Assembly: GCA_002862325.1 (NCBI GenBank)
Contig: PKCT01000106.1
Span: 1-6,921, forward strand
Length of the DNA: 6,921 nt
Origin: Phycisphaerae bacterium
GTDB lineage: Bacteria; Planctomycetota; Phycisphaerae; Phycisphaerales; SM1A02
Direction of reading: 5' to 3'
Shown here: piece after piece, positions 1-5,972 of the stretch
Layout: the number at the start of each line of letters is the position of its first letter
Numbering within the stretch: the stretch's first letter is position 1
Notes under the pieces: model-generated
What the model saw: the letters and a program-made list of their open reading frames with translations, nothing else
Databases searched by the model: none
Told to the model about the DNA's origin: nothing
Program-made: the position numbers and the translations under genes

Positions 1-1247
1 CCGACGAAGGCCGCGATGGCGACCGGTGTTGCGCAGGGAACCCGGAAGGGGCGGGGCAGATCGGGATGGGTTCGTCGCAGGCGGATGAACGCGATGGCGC
101 CGATTCCCGAAGTGATCATGGTGACCCCCGCCACGATCGAGGTGAGTTCATCCCATCCCGGGAGAGGTGCGAGCAGCAGCATGCCCAACACGAGGTTGAG
201 CACCACGGCGACCCAGGGAATACCGAGTTTCGACAATCTTTCGAGGACTCGCGGGATCAATTCGCTTCGACCCATGGCCAGGACCAGGCGTGCGTTCGCA
301 CCGGTGAACACCAGCCCGCAACCGTAGGGGGAGACCGTCGCATCGACGTAGAGCACGGTGGCGAGCCAGCCGAGTCCGAGGGTGATCGCGAACGCCGCGA
401 ACGGCCCGGATTTTCCGAAACTCGTGATCTGATCCCAGCCATTGCGAAGCTCGTCCTCCGGCACGGCTCCGATGAAGGCGATCTGCACGAACGTGAAGAC
501 CACCGCGCAGGTGCCCAGGGCACCGAAGATCGCGATGGGGACGTCCCGTTGAGGCCGACGAACCTCTCCCGCGAGATCGACCACCACCCGATACCCGAGC
601 AGGCAGTACACGACCCCGCCGGTCCCGAGACCTGCGAGCATCCCGTCGATTCCGTCGGGGGCGAAGCCGTGGATGGTGAAGTTCGAGCTCTTGAACCCGT
701 ACCAGATGAGCAGGGCGGCGGTCGAGGCGGGGACGACGAGCTTCCAGCACGTGATCACATTGTTGGAGTGGTTCAACCACTTCACGCCGAGGAGATTCAC
801 CACCGACATGGTGAGGAGGATGACTGCCGCGACCAACGAGCCAGCGATGGTGAGCGACCGGTTGCCGTCATGGATCTGAACCATCCAGGGAAGAAGATCG
901 CCGAGGTACTCGACCAGAGCGATCGTCTCGACCGTGGGAATCACGAGGTAGCCGAGCCACAGAAGCCAGCCGGCGATGAAGCTCGCGGTTCCGCCGAAAG
1001 CGGCATCGGCGTAGCGAGTGCATCCCCCGGGGACCTGCAGGGCGGCACCCAGTTCGGCGAAGGGCATGGCCACGATGGCGAGAATCACGGCGGCGATCGG
1101 CCAGCAGAGGACCGCTGCGGGACCCGCCACCGCGGCGGCATAGAGGCCCGCGAAGAGCCATCCGCTTCCGATGATCGCGCCGATGGCGGTGAAGAGGAGG
1201 CCGATGGGACCGATACCACGTTTTAGCGAAGGCGAATCGCTGCTCAT
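1..1247 (-). CDS. APC-superfamily amino acid permease (3' end cut by window edge)
   Basis: Inner-membrane transporter of the APC superfamily (AA_permease_2 type), expected to carry an amino acid or related amine; the substrate cannot be read from sequence. 415 codons are visible and the C-terminus lies beyond base 1. Translation gives about ten hydrophobic helices. Helix 1 holds the family signature G-A-I-I-G-S-G-W (residues 23-30), the broken helix of the substrate site. Around 218-240 is the conserved loop G-Y-R-V-V-V-D-L-A-G-E-V-R-R-P-Q-R-D-V-P, matching the family pattern G-x-E...E-x-x-x-P-x-R-x-x-P, but the usual first Glu is Val here. Near 399-404 is R-P-F-R-V-P, typical of the loop before the last helices. 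Family members are usually 430-500 aa, so only the last helix or two are missing. The ATG at 1247 follows a weak purine-rich GAGAG site. It is separated by 266 bp from the upstream secreted-protein gene, so it is probably an independent unit. Confidence 0.9.
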   Translation of the reverse strand, partial: MSSDSPSLKRGIGPIGLLFTAIGAIIGSGWLFAGLYAAAVAGPAAVLCWPIAAVILAIVAMPFAELGAALQVPGGCTRYADAAFGGTASFIAGWLLWLGYLVIPTVETIALVEYLGDLLPWMVQIHDGNRSLTIAGSLVAAVILLTMSVVNLLGVKWLNHSNNVITCWKLVVPASTAALLIWYGFKSSNFTIHGFAPDGIDGMLAGLGTGGVVYCLLGYRVVVDLAGEVRRPQRDVPIAIFGALGTCAVVFTFVQIAFIGAVPEDELRNGWDQITSFGKSGPFAAFAITLGLGWLATVLYVDATVSPYGCGLVFTGANARLVLAMGRSELIPRVLERLSKLGIPWVAVVLNLVLGMLLLAPLPGWDELTSIVAGVTMITSGIGAIAFIRLRRTHPDLPRPFRVPCATPVAIAAFV

Positions 1248-1380
1248 GTCCGGTCTCTCTCAATCGAACTGTCGATCCTGTGCGATCGGATCGATCAACT
1301 GCGGAGACTATCAGAACACAAGGTGGTTCCTAGCGACACCCCGACATCCAGGGCTCGGAGGTGAGATCCTTGCCGGTGCT

Positions 1381-1421
1381 CGAACGGTCTTCTCGTTCCG
1401 GTCACCGCGCTGGACCGTTCG
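1381..1421. other. 9-bp inverted repeat in the spacer before the permease gene
   Basis: CGAACGGTC (1381-1389) and its exact reverse complement GACCGTTCG (1413-1421) are separated by 23 nt. The element lies about 135-175 nt upstream of the permease start and about 90-130 nt past the stop of the RCC1-like gene. No T-run follows on the minus strand, so it does not look like a standard intrinsic terminator. An operator or an mRNA stem are both possible. I see no convincing -35/-10 pair in the 266-bp spacer. Confidence 0.35.
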
Positions 1422-1513
1422 TCGCACGGAGGACCTCGGTCGTCCGTCTCGGCATCCGCCGAGGGATCCTCATGAGCGATTCCTGAGCACGGTTGAAGAC
1501 TCGGTGTCTGCCC

Positions 1514-3433
1514 TCAGCGGCAGTTCCAGTTCACGAAGAGGATGCCCAGGTCGCTGCCCGTCACCTGACCATCGCCGTTGAGGTCGCCGCAGATCGGGTT
1601 GGAACATCCCCAGAGCGAAAGCAGCAGGCCGAGATCGACCGGGCCCACGCACCCGTCACCGTCGAGATCGCCGTTGTCCTTGCACACCAGCTCGCACACG
1701 TCGGGAATGCCGTTGCCGTCGGCATCGACGACCTCGCCCGACAGGATGTCGCAGAAGTCAGGAACCCCGTTGGCGTTGCAGTCGGGGACCAGTCCCTCGA
1801 AGGTCGTCCAGGCGTCCGGCTGACCGTCGCGGTCGCAGTCGGACTGGCACTCGTCGGGCGTGCGGTCGCCGTCGACATCCAGGGCGAGGCCGTCTGCGAT
1901 CTCGCAGTCGTCGTCGATCCCGTTCTGGTTGCAGTCGTGGTAGGGGGCGGTGGCCTCGATGGCGAAGGTGATCGCGAAGTTCGATTCTTCGCACGCCGCC
2001 GGATCGACCGGGAAGCTGGGGGAGACGGTGAGGCGTCGCTCGCCGTTCTCGTTGGTGTCGTTCCAGATCCGCGGCGCGATCTCGAAGGTGTCGGTGCCTG
2101 CTTCGCACGACTCCGCGGGGCCGTTCTTCCCGAAGGCGGTGGCGAACGTTCCACCGTTCCAATCGAAGCGCAGGAACTCGTTGGCCGCTTCGAGATCACC
2201 GGTGGCTTCCACGCTGGCGATGACCGGGCTCTCGGAGAAGGGCAGGTCGCCCAGGTCGAGATCGTCTCCCTCGCTGGCGATCACGCCACCCTCGAACCAG
2301 TGCGAGCCGGGGCGGCAGGCGTCGAGTCGGCCGTCGCCGTCGCAGTCGAGGTTCGGATCCGCCGCGATCTGTTCGTCGTCGGGCACGCCGTCCTCGTCGC
2401 AGTCGGCGGGAAGGGGGACGGTGATCAGGTAGTCGCGGCCTCCGGTGACGATCGAGACCGGAGGATCGGGGAATCCCATGTCGCCGGGAAGGACAAGCAC
2501 CTCCGATGAGACCCCATACGCGAGCAACCAACTTCCATCGGCCAGGCGAAGGGCGTTCGCCGGACCGGGCGTGATCGCGACGCAGGGGTTGTCCTCGTCG
2601 AAGGTGGTGACGCCTCCGCCATCGACGTATCGCCCATCCTCGAGCAGGAAGGCGAGGTTCGGGCGAGTTTCATCCGGGGACAGGCTGCGGAAGGGGGAAA
2701 GGCAAGCGTCCACGACGACCGCGCCTTCCGGGACGCCGTCGAGTGGTCCGAAGATTCTGCCGCCCCACCTGACGAAGGTGTTGTCCTGGAGAATCGCCAC
2801 GCACGCGGTGCCGCTGGCGAGGATGCGGACCGGGGGATTCGCGGGATCCTGGGCTTCCTCGGGGATCTCGCACACTTGATGCTCGTCGGTTTCGCCCCAA
2901 CAGGCGATGGTCCCCGATTCCAGGAGCACCAGGCAGAACCCGTCGCCGGCGGCGATCGCCACCGGGGGATCGGCCGGGGGATCGTTGGCACCTCCGTCTG
3001 CGAACTCCGGTGGCACGTCGCAGGCGGCTTCGTCGCATCCCCAGCAGGTGATCGAGCCGTAGAAGTGCAGGGCCATCGAGTGTCTGACCCCCGCAGCGAC
3101 GGCCTTGATGCCGGACATCCCATCCGGCGGATCGCACTGGCCGCACGGCGCTCCGGTATCGGGGTCGTAGGGTCCGTTCCAGCCCGCGGCGCGGACGGTG
3201 CCGTCTTCGGTCAGCAGAAGCGCGTGGTAGTCACCGGCGACCACGTCGGCGATGTCGCCGCTCCTCAGATCGCCGAAGGAGCCCTCGAGCATGCCGAAGA
3301 CGTCGATCGAGTCCTCGGTGTGCGCGGATGTGGTCGCGCCCCCCATGACGCTTTCCAGCGTGACGCCCAGCGTGATCGCGAGGCTGGTGATGATGGAGTT
3401 GGTTCTCGTGGTCTTCATGCGTGTGATCTCCAT
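1514..3433 (-). CDS. Secreted seven-blade RCC1-like propeller with Ca-binding repeats and dockerin-like C-terminus
   Basis: 639 aa, predicted exported protein of unknown partner. The N-terminus has basic residues, a hydrophobic stretch (about 14-30) and a possible cleavage site T-S-A/H at 35-38. Residues 62-342 contain seven RCC1-like repeats, each with a V-x-A-G-x-x-H-x-x-x-L core followed by D-G-x-x-x-x-W-G or a degenerate form. Seven blades would make one complete propeller. Blades 2 and 3 carry C-W-G plus a second Cys; blades 4-7 are degenerate. Next come D-x-D-x-D-G repeats (344-373), an unassigned beta-rich region (about 378-495), D-C-N-x-N-G-x-x-D repeats (499-580) and two EF-hand-type loops, D589-D600 and D617-D628, each followed by L-G-x-L-x-x-x-W. 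That tail is dockerin-like; no cohesin is visible here. The gene starts 4 nt after the pilin-like gene stop. Two ATGs are possible, each with a purine-rich site 9 nt upstream: 3433 (GAGGG at 3443-3447) and 3418 (GGAG at 3428-3431). I prefer 3433 for the tight coupling, but 3418 is a fair alternative. Confidence 0.88.
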   Translation of the reverse strand: MEITRMKTTRTNSIITSLAITLGVTLESVMGGATTSAHTEDSIDVFGMLEGSFGDLRSGDIADVVAGDYHALLLTEDGTVRAAGWNGPYDPDTGAPCGQCDPPDGMSGIKAVAAGVRHSMALHFYGSITCWGCDEAACDVPPEFADGGANDPPADPPVAIAAGDGFCLVLLESGTIACWGETDEHQVCEIPEEAQDPANPPVRILASGTACVAILQDNTFVRWGGRIFGPLDGVPEGAVVVDACLSPFRSLSPDETRPNLAFLLEDGRYVDGGGVTTFDEDNPCVAITPGPANALRLADGSWLLAYGVSSEVLVLPGDMGFPDPPVSIVTGGRDYLITVPLPADCDEDGVPDDEQIAADPNLDCDGDGRLDACRPGSHWFEGGVIASEGDDLDLGDLPFSESPVIASVEATGDLEAANEFLRFDWNGGTFATAFGKNGPAESCEAGTDTFEIAPRIWNDTNENGERRLTVSPSFPVDPAACEESNFAITFAIEATAPYHDCNQNGIDDDCEIADGLALDVDGDRTPDECQSDCDRDGQPDAWTTFEGLVPDCNANGVPDFCDILSGEVVDADGNGIPDVCELVCKDNGDLDGDGCVGPVDLGLLLSLWGCSNPICGDLNGDGQVTGSDLGILFVNWNCR

Positions 3434-3437
3434 GGCA

Positions 3438-4448
3438 TCAATCCCTCAACCAGTCGGTCCGGACCAGGGGCCTCGGGTTGCCGTCCCCGTCGTCGATGAT
3501 GATCTCGTTCAGGCCAAGCCAGCCGTCCCGCATGTTCCAGTGGTCCGAGGTGGTGCCGCACCCCTCGAAATCGGCGTTGAAGATGTTGTCCGGCCGTGGA
3601 CGGTCGTCGCGACATTGGAAGACGAGATCACGGAAACCGAAGGTCGGTGCCGTGGAGGGGTTCTCGACCTCGCCTTGCTCGAGACGTTCGACGCGGCCGT
3701 CGCCTCGGACCACGTTGCCGATCCAGACGTCGGGATCGCCGAAGAAGAGAAGGGTCCAGGAGCGTTGATAGTTGTCCCCGGTCGCCTGGCCGGACTTGGT
3801 GCCCCGGGTTCCAAGCAGCACGCGATCGGAGGATGCCTTGACGTTCCAATCGAGTCGTCGCTGGCCGGCAAGCATCAGGTGGGCGTAGGAGGTGTGGCTG
3901 ACACCGATGCCCGGGGGGCGGTGGATCCTGCTGCGGAACAGCTGGTTGGGGAAGCCTCTCGGGGGGGCGCTGGGCCCGACGACGTTGGGATCGGCCACGT
4001 CGCCCATCCAGTAGACGTCGTTCGCTGGGTCGTAGGCGGTGTAGTCGTAGGACTCGCAGGGATCCTCGGGTCGGGTTCCAAACGCCCCGACCACGGGGTT
4101 TCGTTCCCCGGGACTGATCACGACGTTGGAGTCGATGTATTCCTGGGCGATCATCGCGGAATAGAGGTGGCCGGACGAGTTTTTTTCGAAGTTCTCCGGA
4201 CCGACGCCCTGCTGGCGACCGAGCGAGAACGACGTGAACCGATTGATTCGACCCGGCCTCGGCAGGCTGCCGTCGGCGTTGCGGTCGCCGAAGATCACCA
4301 TCGCCTGGTGGATGGTTCGCTGGTGCTGTTGGTCGAGCAGCAGCACGGGGTCGGCCGCGCCGCTTCGAATGCCGGTGGTGCCGGCCACGACGAACGAGCC
4401 GAGCACCAGCGCGGAAGCGGATGTCACGCCGAGTTCGATGAGGTTCAT
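3438..4448 (-). CDS. Pilin/pseudopilin-like protein lacking a prepilin leader
   Basis: 336 aa. The N-terminus M-N-L-I-E-L followed by a hydrophobic helix (6-23) imitates mature type IV pilin, F-T-L-I-E-L, with Glu at position 5 exactly where pilins keep it. Next, H-Q-R-T-I-H-Q-A-M-V-I-F-G-D-R-N-A-D-G-x-L-P (42-63) matches the planctomycete pilin-like layout in which the N-terminal helix is followed by R-x-I-x-x-A-M-x-x-x-x-D-x-x-G-x-x-P. Later landmarks are L-Y-S (95-97), Y-D-Y-T-A-Y (134-139), S-Y-A-H (187-190), G-Q-R-R (195-198), L-G-T-R-G (212-216) and W-I-G-N-V-V-x-x-D-G (242-251). The family is normally a pseudopilin or major-pilin-like surface protein processed by prepilin peptidase. 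Start choice: ATG at 4448 has GGAG 9 nt upstream and overlaps the preceding stop as ATGA. A TTG at 4463 would only add M-E-R-S-R, still without the Gly needed at -1. A phased A-AAA-AAC heptamer lies at codons 88-90. Function beyond surface/secretion is not known. Confidence 0.85.
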   Translation of the reverse strand: MNLIELGVTSASALVLGSFVVAGTTGIRSGAADPVLLLDQQHQRTIHQAMVIFGDRNADGSLPRPGRINRFTSFSLGRQQGVGPENFEKNSSGHLYSAMIAQEYIDSNVVISPGERNPVVGAFGTRPEDPCESYDYTAYDPANDVYWMGDVADPNVVGPSAPPRGFPNQLFRSRIHRPPGIGVSHTSYAHLMLAGQRRLDWNVKASSDRVLLGTRGTKSGQATGDNYQRSWTLLFFGDPDVWIGNVVRGDGRVERLEQGEVENPSTAPTFGFRDLVFQCRDDRPRPDNIFNADFEGCGTTSDHWNMRDGWLGLNEIIIDDGDGNPRPLVRTDWLRD

Positions 4449-4720
4449 TCTGGATCGCTCCAATCTCGAATCACCCGAGTAGGGATCGCCTCGTCGCTGA
4501 GGTTCACGGCGTTGAAAGCCCGGTCGGTGGGTGTCTGAAGAGTCATGGGTCCCTGGAAGCCGATACCTGCAGGCATCGATCTACCGAGGACTACGCAGAT
4601 CACGTCGCCATTCGGAACGGTCGACGTGATTTCGAGCGAAATTCGTCGGCCGCCGTGGCTGAATCCTCGGGGATGGTCCCGGTTCGAGAAGAAGAAGAGG
4701 CCGGGATCGCCGCCGCCCAC
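4445..4720 (-). CDS. Small unknown ORF coupled to the pilin-like gene
   Basis: 91 aa; I do not recognise a family. It has no signal peptide, membrane helix or clear motif. The N-terminal 35 residues are Gly/Phe/Arg-rich and the C-terminal half looks like a normal soluble protein ending D-W-S-D-P-E. Support for translation: a GTG start with GGGAG 8 nt upstream (4729-4733), 30 nt after the DUF4097 stop, and an ATGA overlap with the pilin-like gene. Points against: the first third overlaps a dispersed repeat (4625-4691) that also occurs in non-coding DNA, and the ribosome site and GTG sit in a hairpin (4703-4732) followed by a T-rich stretch. It is also in the same frame as the DUF4097 TAG at 4753-4751, so readthrough would fuse the two. 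The real gene could start later, or the region could be partly untranslated. Confidence 0.5.
   Translation of the reverse strand: MGGGDPGLFFFSNRDHPRGFSHGGRRISLEITSTVPNGDVICVVLGRSMPAGIGFQGPMTLQTPTDRAFNAVNLSDEAIPTRVIRDWSDPE
4458..4461 (-). promoter_or_regulatory. Ribosome binding site that fixes the pilin-like gene start
   Basis: GGAG on the minus strand, 9 nt before the ATG at 4448. It lies inside the end of the preceding small ORF, whose TGA (4447-4445) overlaps the ATG as ATGA. This arrangement is typical of translational coupling. It argues against the upstream TTG at 4463, which would place this site inside the coding region. Confidence 0.6.
4625..4691. repeat. Dispersed repeat, copy A
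   Basis: Aligns in the same orientation with 5704-5770. By hand, 4644-4691 and 5723-5770 match at 38 of 48 positions without gaps, with a 12-base identical end CGTCGGCCGCCG. Similarity continues more weakly to 4625/5704 with one gap in each copy. This copy lies within the 5' part of the small ORF. It contains the centre GGGATGGTCCC (plus strand), a near-palindrome. Confidence 0.55.
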
Positions 4721-4750
4721 CGAGCGATCTCCCGAGTCGGCGGGTCGGGG

Positions 4751-5575
4751 CTATCTGACCACGACCGTGACACTGCCATTCACAGTCTTGAGCGTCGACT
4801 CGCCGGATCCCTCCAGGACCACCGATCCGCTGTGCTTCCGGATCGTGCTCTTCTTCGCCCGCTCGTTGTTGTCTCGGAAGTCGATCTTCCCGTTCGTCGT
4901 CGACATCTCGAGCGTCCCACCGAAGCCCGCTCCCACTTCGGCTTCGACCGACCCGTTGACCGCTTCGACTTCGATGGGCCCCGTCGCCGCCGCGTTCATC
5001 GTGATACTGATCGATCCGTTCATGGACTTCGCCCTGACCGAGCTTCCCGCGTCCGTGATGCGAATCGTACCGTTCGAGGACGTGCCGTCGACAACGCCGG
5101 AGGCGGCGTGGACGATCACCGCGCCGTTGTTCGTCCGAGCCAGGACGTCGCGAAGCTTCGGCACCTCCACCTTGAAGGCCGCAGCGTCCGTGTTGTAGAC
5201 CGGCTTCGGGAACTCCGCCCGAAGCGTGAGCGTTCCGTCCTTCTCCTCGGCGATCGTCTTCACCTTGCCCAGTCTCTCGTCGGCGGTCTCCTGCGTCTTT
5301 CCACCCGTCTTGATGGTGACCGTGATCGTGACTTCCTTCGCGCCCTCGATCTGACGCACGTCGACCTCGCCATTCCTGGTCTCGACCTGGACCGAGGTCT
5401 CCTGGATCGCCCTGGTCAGGTTCTCGACCTTCTCCGCGTGGAACTTCCCGGAAACACTTCCGGAGGTGACGACCTCGTCCTCGCCAAGGTTGATGTTGAC
5501 ATCACATCCGGACAGGGCGAGCATCGCCAGGAGCAGGGCCGAACCGAGCACCAGTCGAAGTGGGGTCGTGGGCAT
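4751..5575 (-). CDS. DUF4097-type beta-repeat lipoprotein
   Basis: 274 aa lipoprotein of the DUF4097 / putative adhesin group, predicted to be anchored by lipid at Cys24. The signal peptide M-P-T-T-P-L-R-L...L-A-L-S-G-C is short and textbook, with lipobox L-S-G-C at 21-24; residue +2 is Asp. The mature part is built from short beta repeats with an N-G turn: N-G at 68, 150, 168, 186, 207, 228 and 266. The steps of 18, 18, 21 and 21 residues fit a stacked beta-helix-like fold. Typical members are about 250-330 aa, so it looks complete. The start was moved to ATG 5575 because AAGGAG lies 6 nt upstream; ATG 5581 touches that site and GTG 5602 lies inside a palindrome. It is the first gene of the presumed operon. 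The biochemical role of the family is not established; links to envelope stress or surface attachment are inference. Confidence 0.88.
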   Translation of the reverse strand: MPTTPLRLVLGSALLLAMLALSGCDVNINLGEDEVVTSGSVSGKFHAEKVENLTRAIQETSVQVETRNGEVDVRQIEGAKEVTITVTIKTGGKTQETADERLGKVKTIAEEKDGTLTLRAEFPKPVYNTDAAAFKVEVPKLRDVLARTNNGAVIVHAASGVVDGTSSNGTIRITDAGSSVRAKSMNGSISITMNAAATGPIEVEAVNGSVEAEVGAGFGGTLEMSTTNGKIDFRDNNERAKKSTIRKHSGSVVLEGSGESTLKTVNGSVTVVVR

Positions 5576-5581
5576 CGTCAT

Positions 5582-5587
5582 CTCCTT
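5582..5587 (-). promoter_or_regulatory. Ribosome binding site of the lipoprotein gene
   Basis: AAGGAG on the minus strand, 6 nt before ATG 5575. It is the strongest ribosome site in the window. It decides between three in-frame starts, since ATG 5581 directly abuts it and GTG 5602 lies upstream of it. Confidence 0.75.
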
Positions 5588-5596
5588 GGTCGTGGT

Positions 5597-5610
5597 GGTC
5601 ACGCGTGACC
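5597..5610. promoter_or_regulatory. Perfect 14-bp palindrome upstream of the lipoprotein gene
   Basis: GGTCACGCGTGACC is fully self-complementary. It ends 9 nt before the AAGGAG site and 21 nt before the ATG. The position suits a dimeric repressor site in the 5' leader, or, as RNA, a small stem next to the ribosome site. No regulator gene is visible in the window. Confidence 0.45.
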
Positions 5611-5703
5611 GGACAGCAGGATGGGCGGGATCCGCTCCGAACCTGCTCGAATAGTTGCGATGGTCTGCTCGACCTCGGTGAGATCGTACCTACCCCGCAG
5701 TAT

Positions 5704-5770
5704 CGCGATTCCCGAGCCCCGACGTCGGCCGCCGGGGCCGGATGCGCAGGGACAGTCCCCGTTCGCGAAG
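5704..5770. repeat. Dispersed repeat, copy B
   Basis: Second copy of the element at 4625-4691, in the same orientation and about 1.08 kb away. It contains a clean interrupted palindrome, GGGAC-A-GTCCC (5749-5759), followed by CGTTCGCGAAG. It lies in the gene-poor spacer. The palindromic centre and intergenic position recall REP-like elements, but only two copies can be seen and no REP-associated transposase is in the window. Confidence 0.55.
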
Positions 5771-5883
5771 AGGACGGCGGGTCTACAGGCAGCCCCAGTC
5801 GGAACGTCGAGTTCCACGCTTGATCGCCGCGACCGCGCGTTGGCCCCTTCCGTCTCTCCCGCATCTTCTTTCTTTGGAAGAAG

Positions 5884-5915
5884 AGGCCGCCTCACCCCTC
5901 GGGGTGACGCGGCCT
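5884..5915 (-). terminator. Intrinsic terminator of the upstream RCC1/dockerin-like gene
   Basis: Two 15-nt arms, 5884-5898 and 5901-5915, pair with a single C-C mismatch (AGGCCGC/GCGGCCT and TCACCCC/GGGGTGA) around a very small loop. Read on the minus strand, the hairpin is followed by TCTTCTTCC, a moderate pyrimidine tail. It lies 57 nt past the stop at 5973. This is the strongest hairpin in the window and separates this gene from the downstream operon. Confidence 0.75.
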
Positions 5916-5972
5916 TGTGAATGCATGGATCCGGGGCGACCCCCGGGGGCGAGCCCGGGCGCGAGCGTTGTC

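Larger units (their letters stand above)
5576..5972. other. 397-bp stretch without a convincing gene
   Basis: The spacer between the RCC1-like gene stop (5973) and the lipoprotein start (5575). It holds the ribosome site, a perfect 14-bp palindrome (5597-5610), repeat copy B (5704-5770), a small mirror stem TCTTCTT/AAGAAGA (5864-5884) and the terminator hairpin (5884-5915). The promoter of the downstream operon should lie here, but I see no -35/-10 pair good enough to call. Open frames cross it on both strands, as expected for GC-rich DNA. None has a good ribosome site or a recognisable product. Confidence 0.6.

Noticed and set aside
66..1226. Plus-strand open frame of 386 codons opposite the permease
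   Set aside because: The product is a low-complexity Glu/Asp/Arg/Gly-rich chain without hydrophobic cores. The minus strand encodes a clear APC permease over the same bases.
1434..1464. CTCGG/CCGAG hairpin after the large RCC1-like gene as a terminator
   Set aside because: Only a 5-bp stem with competing pairings and no T-rich tail on the minus strand. The true end of the operon transcript is not evident.
1493..2509. Plus-strand open frame of 338 codons opposite the large RCC1-like gene
   Set aside because: It is the complement of the Asp-rich Ca-binding repeats, which read as Val/Ala-rich sequence on the other strand. It has no independent support.
3252..4538. Plus-strand open frame of 428 codons opposite the pilin-like gene
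   Set aside because: Val/Gly/Asp-rich shadow of GC-rich coding DNA. The opposite strand has recognisable pilin-type landmarks, good ribosome sites and coupled starts.
5599..5817. Minus-strand 72-aa frame (GTG 5817) ending inside the palindrome, 23 nt before the lipoprotein start
   Set aside because: No ribosome site, unusual codons (AGA, TGT, ATA) and its only similarity, to the small ORF, comes from the dispersed repeat with residue-changing differences. It could be a remnant, but I cannot support it as a gene.
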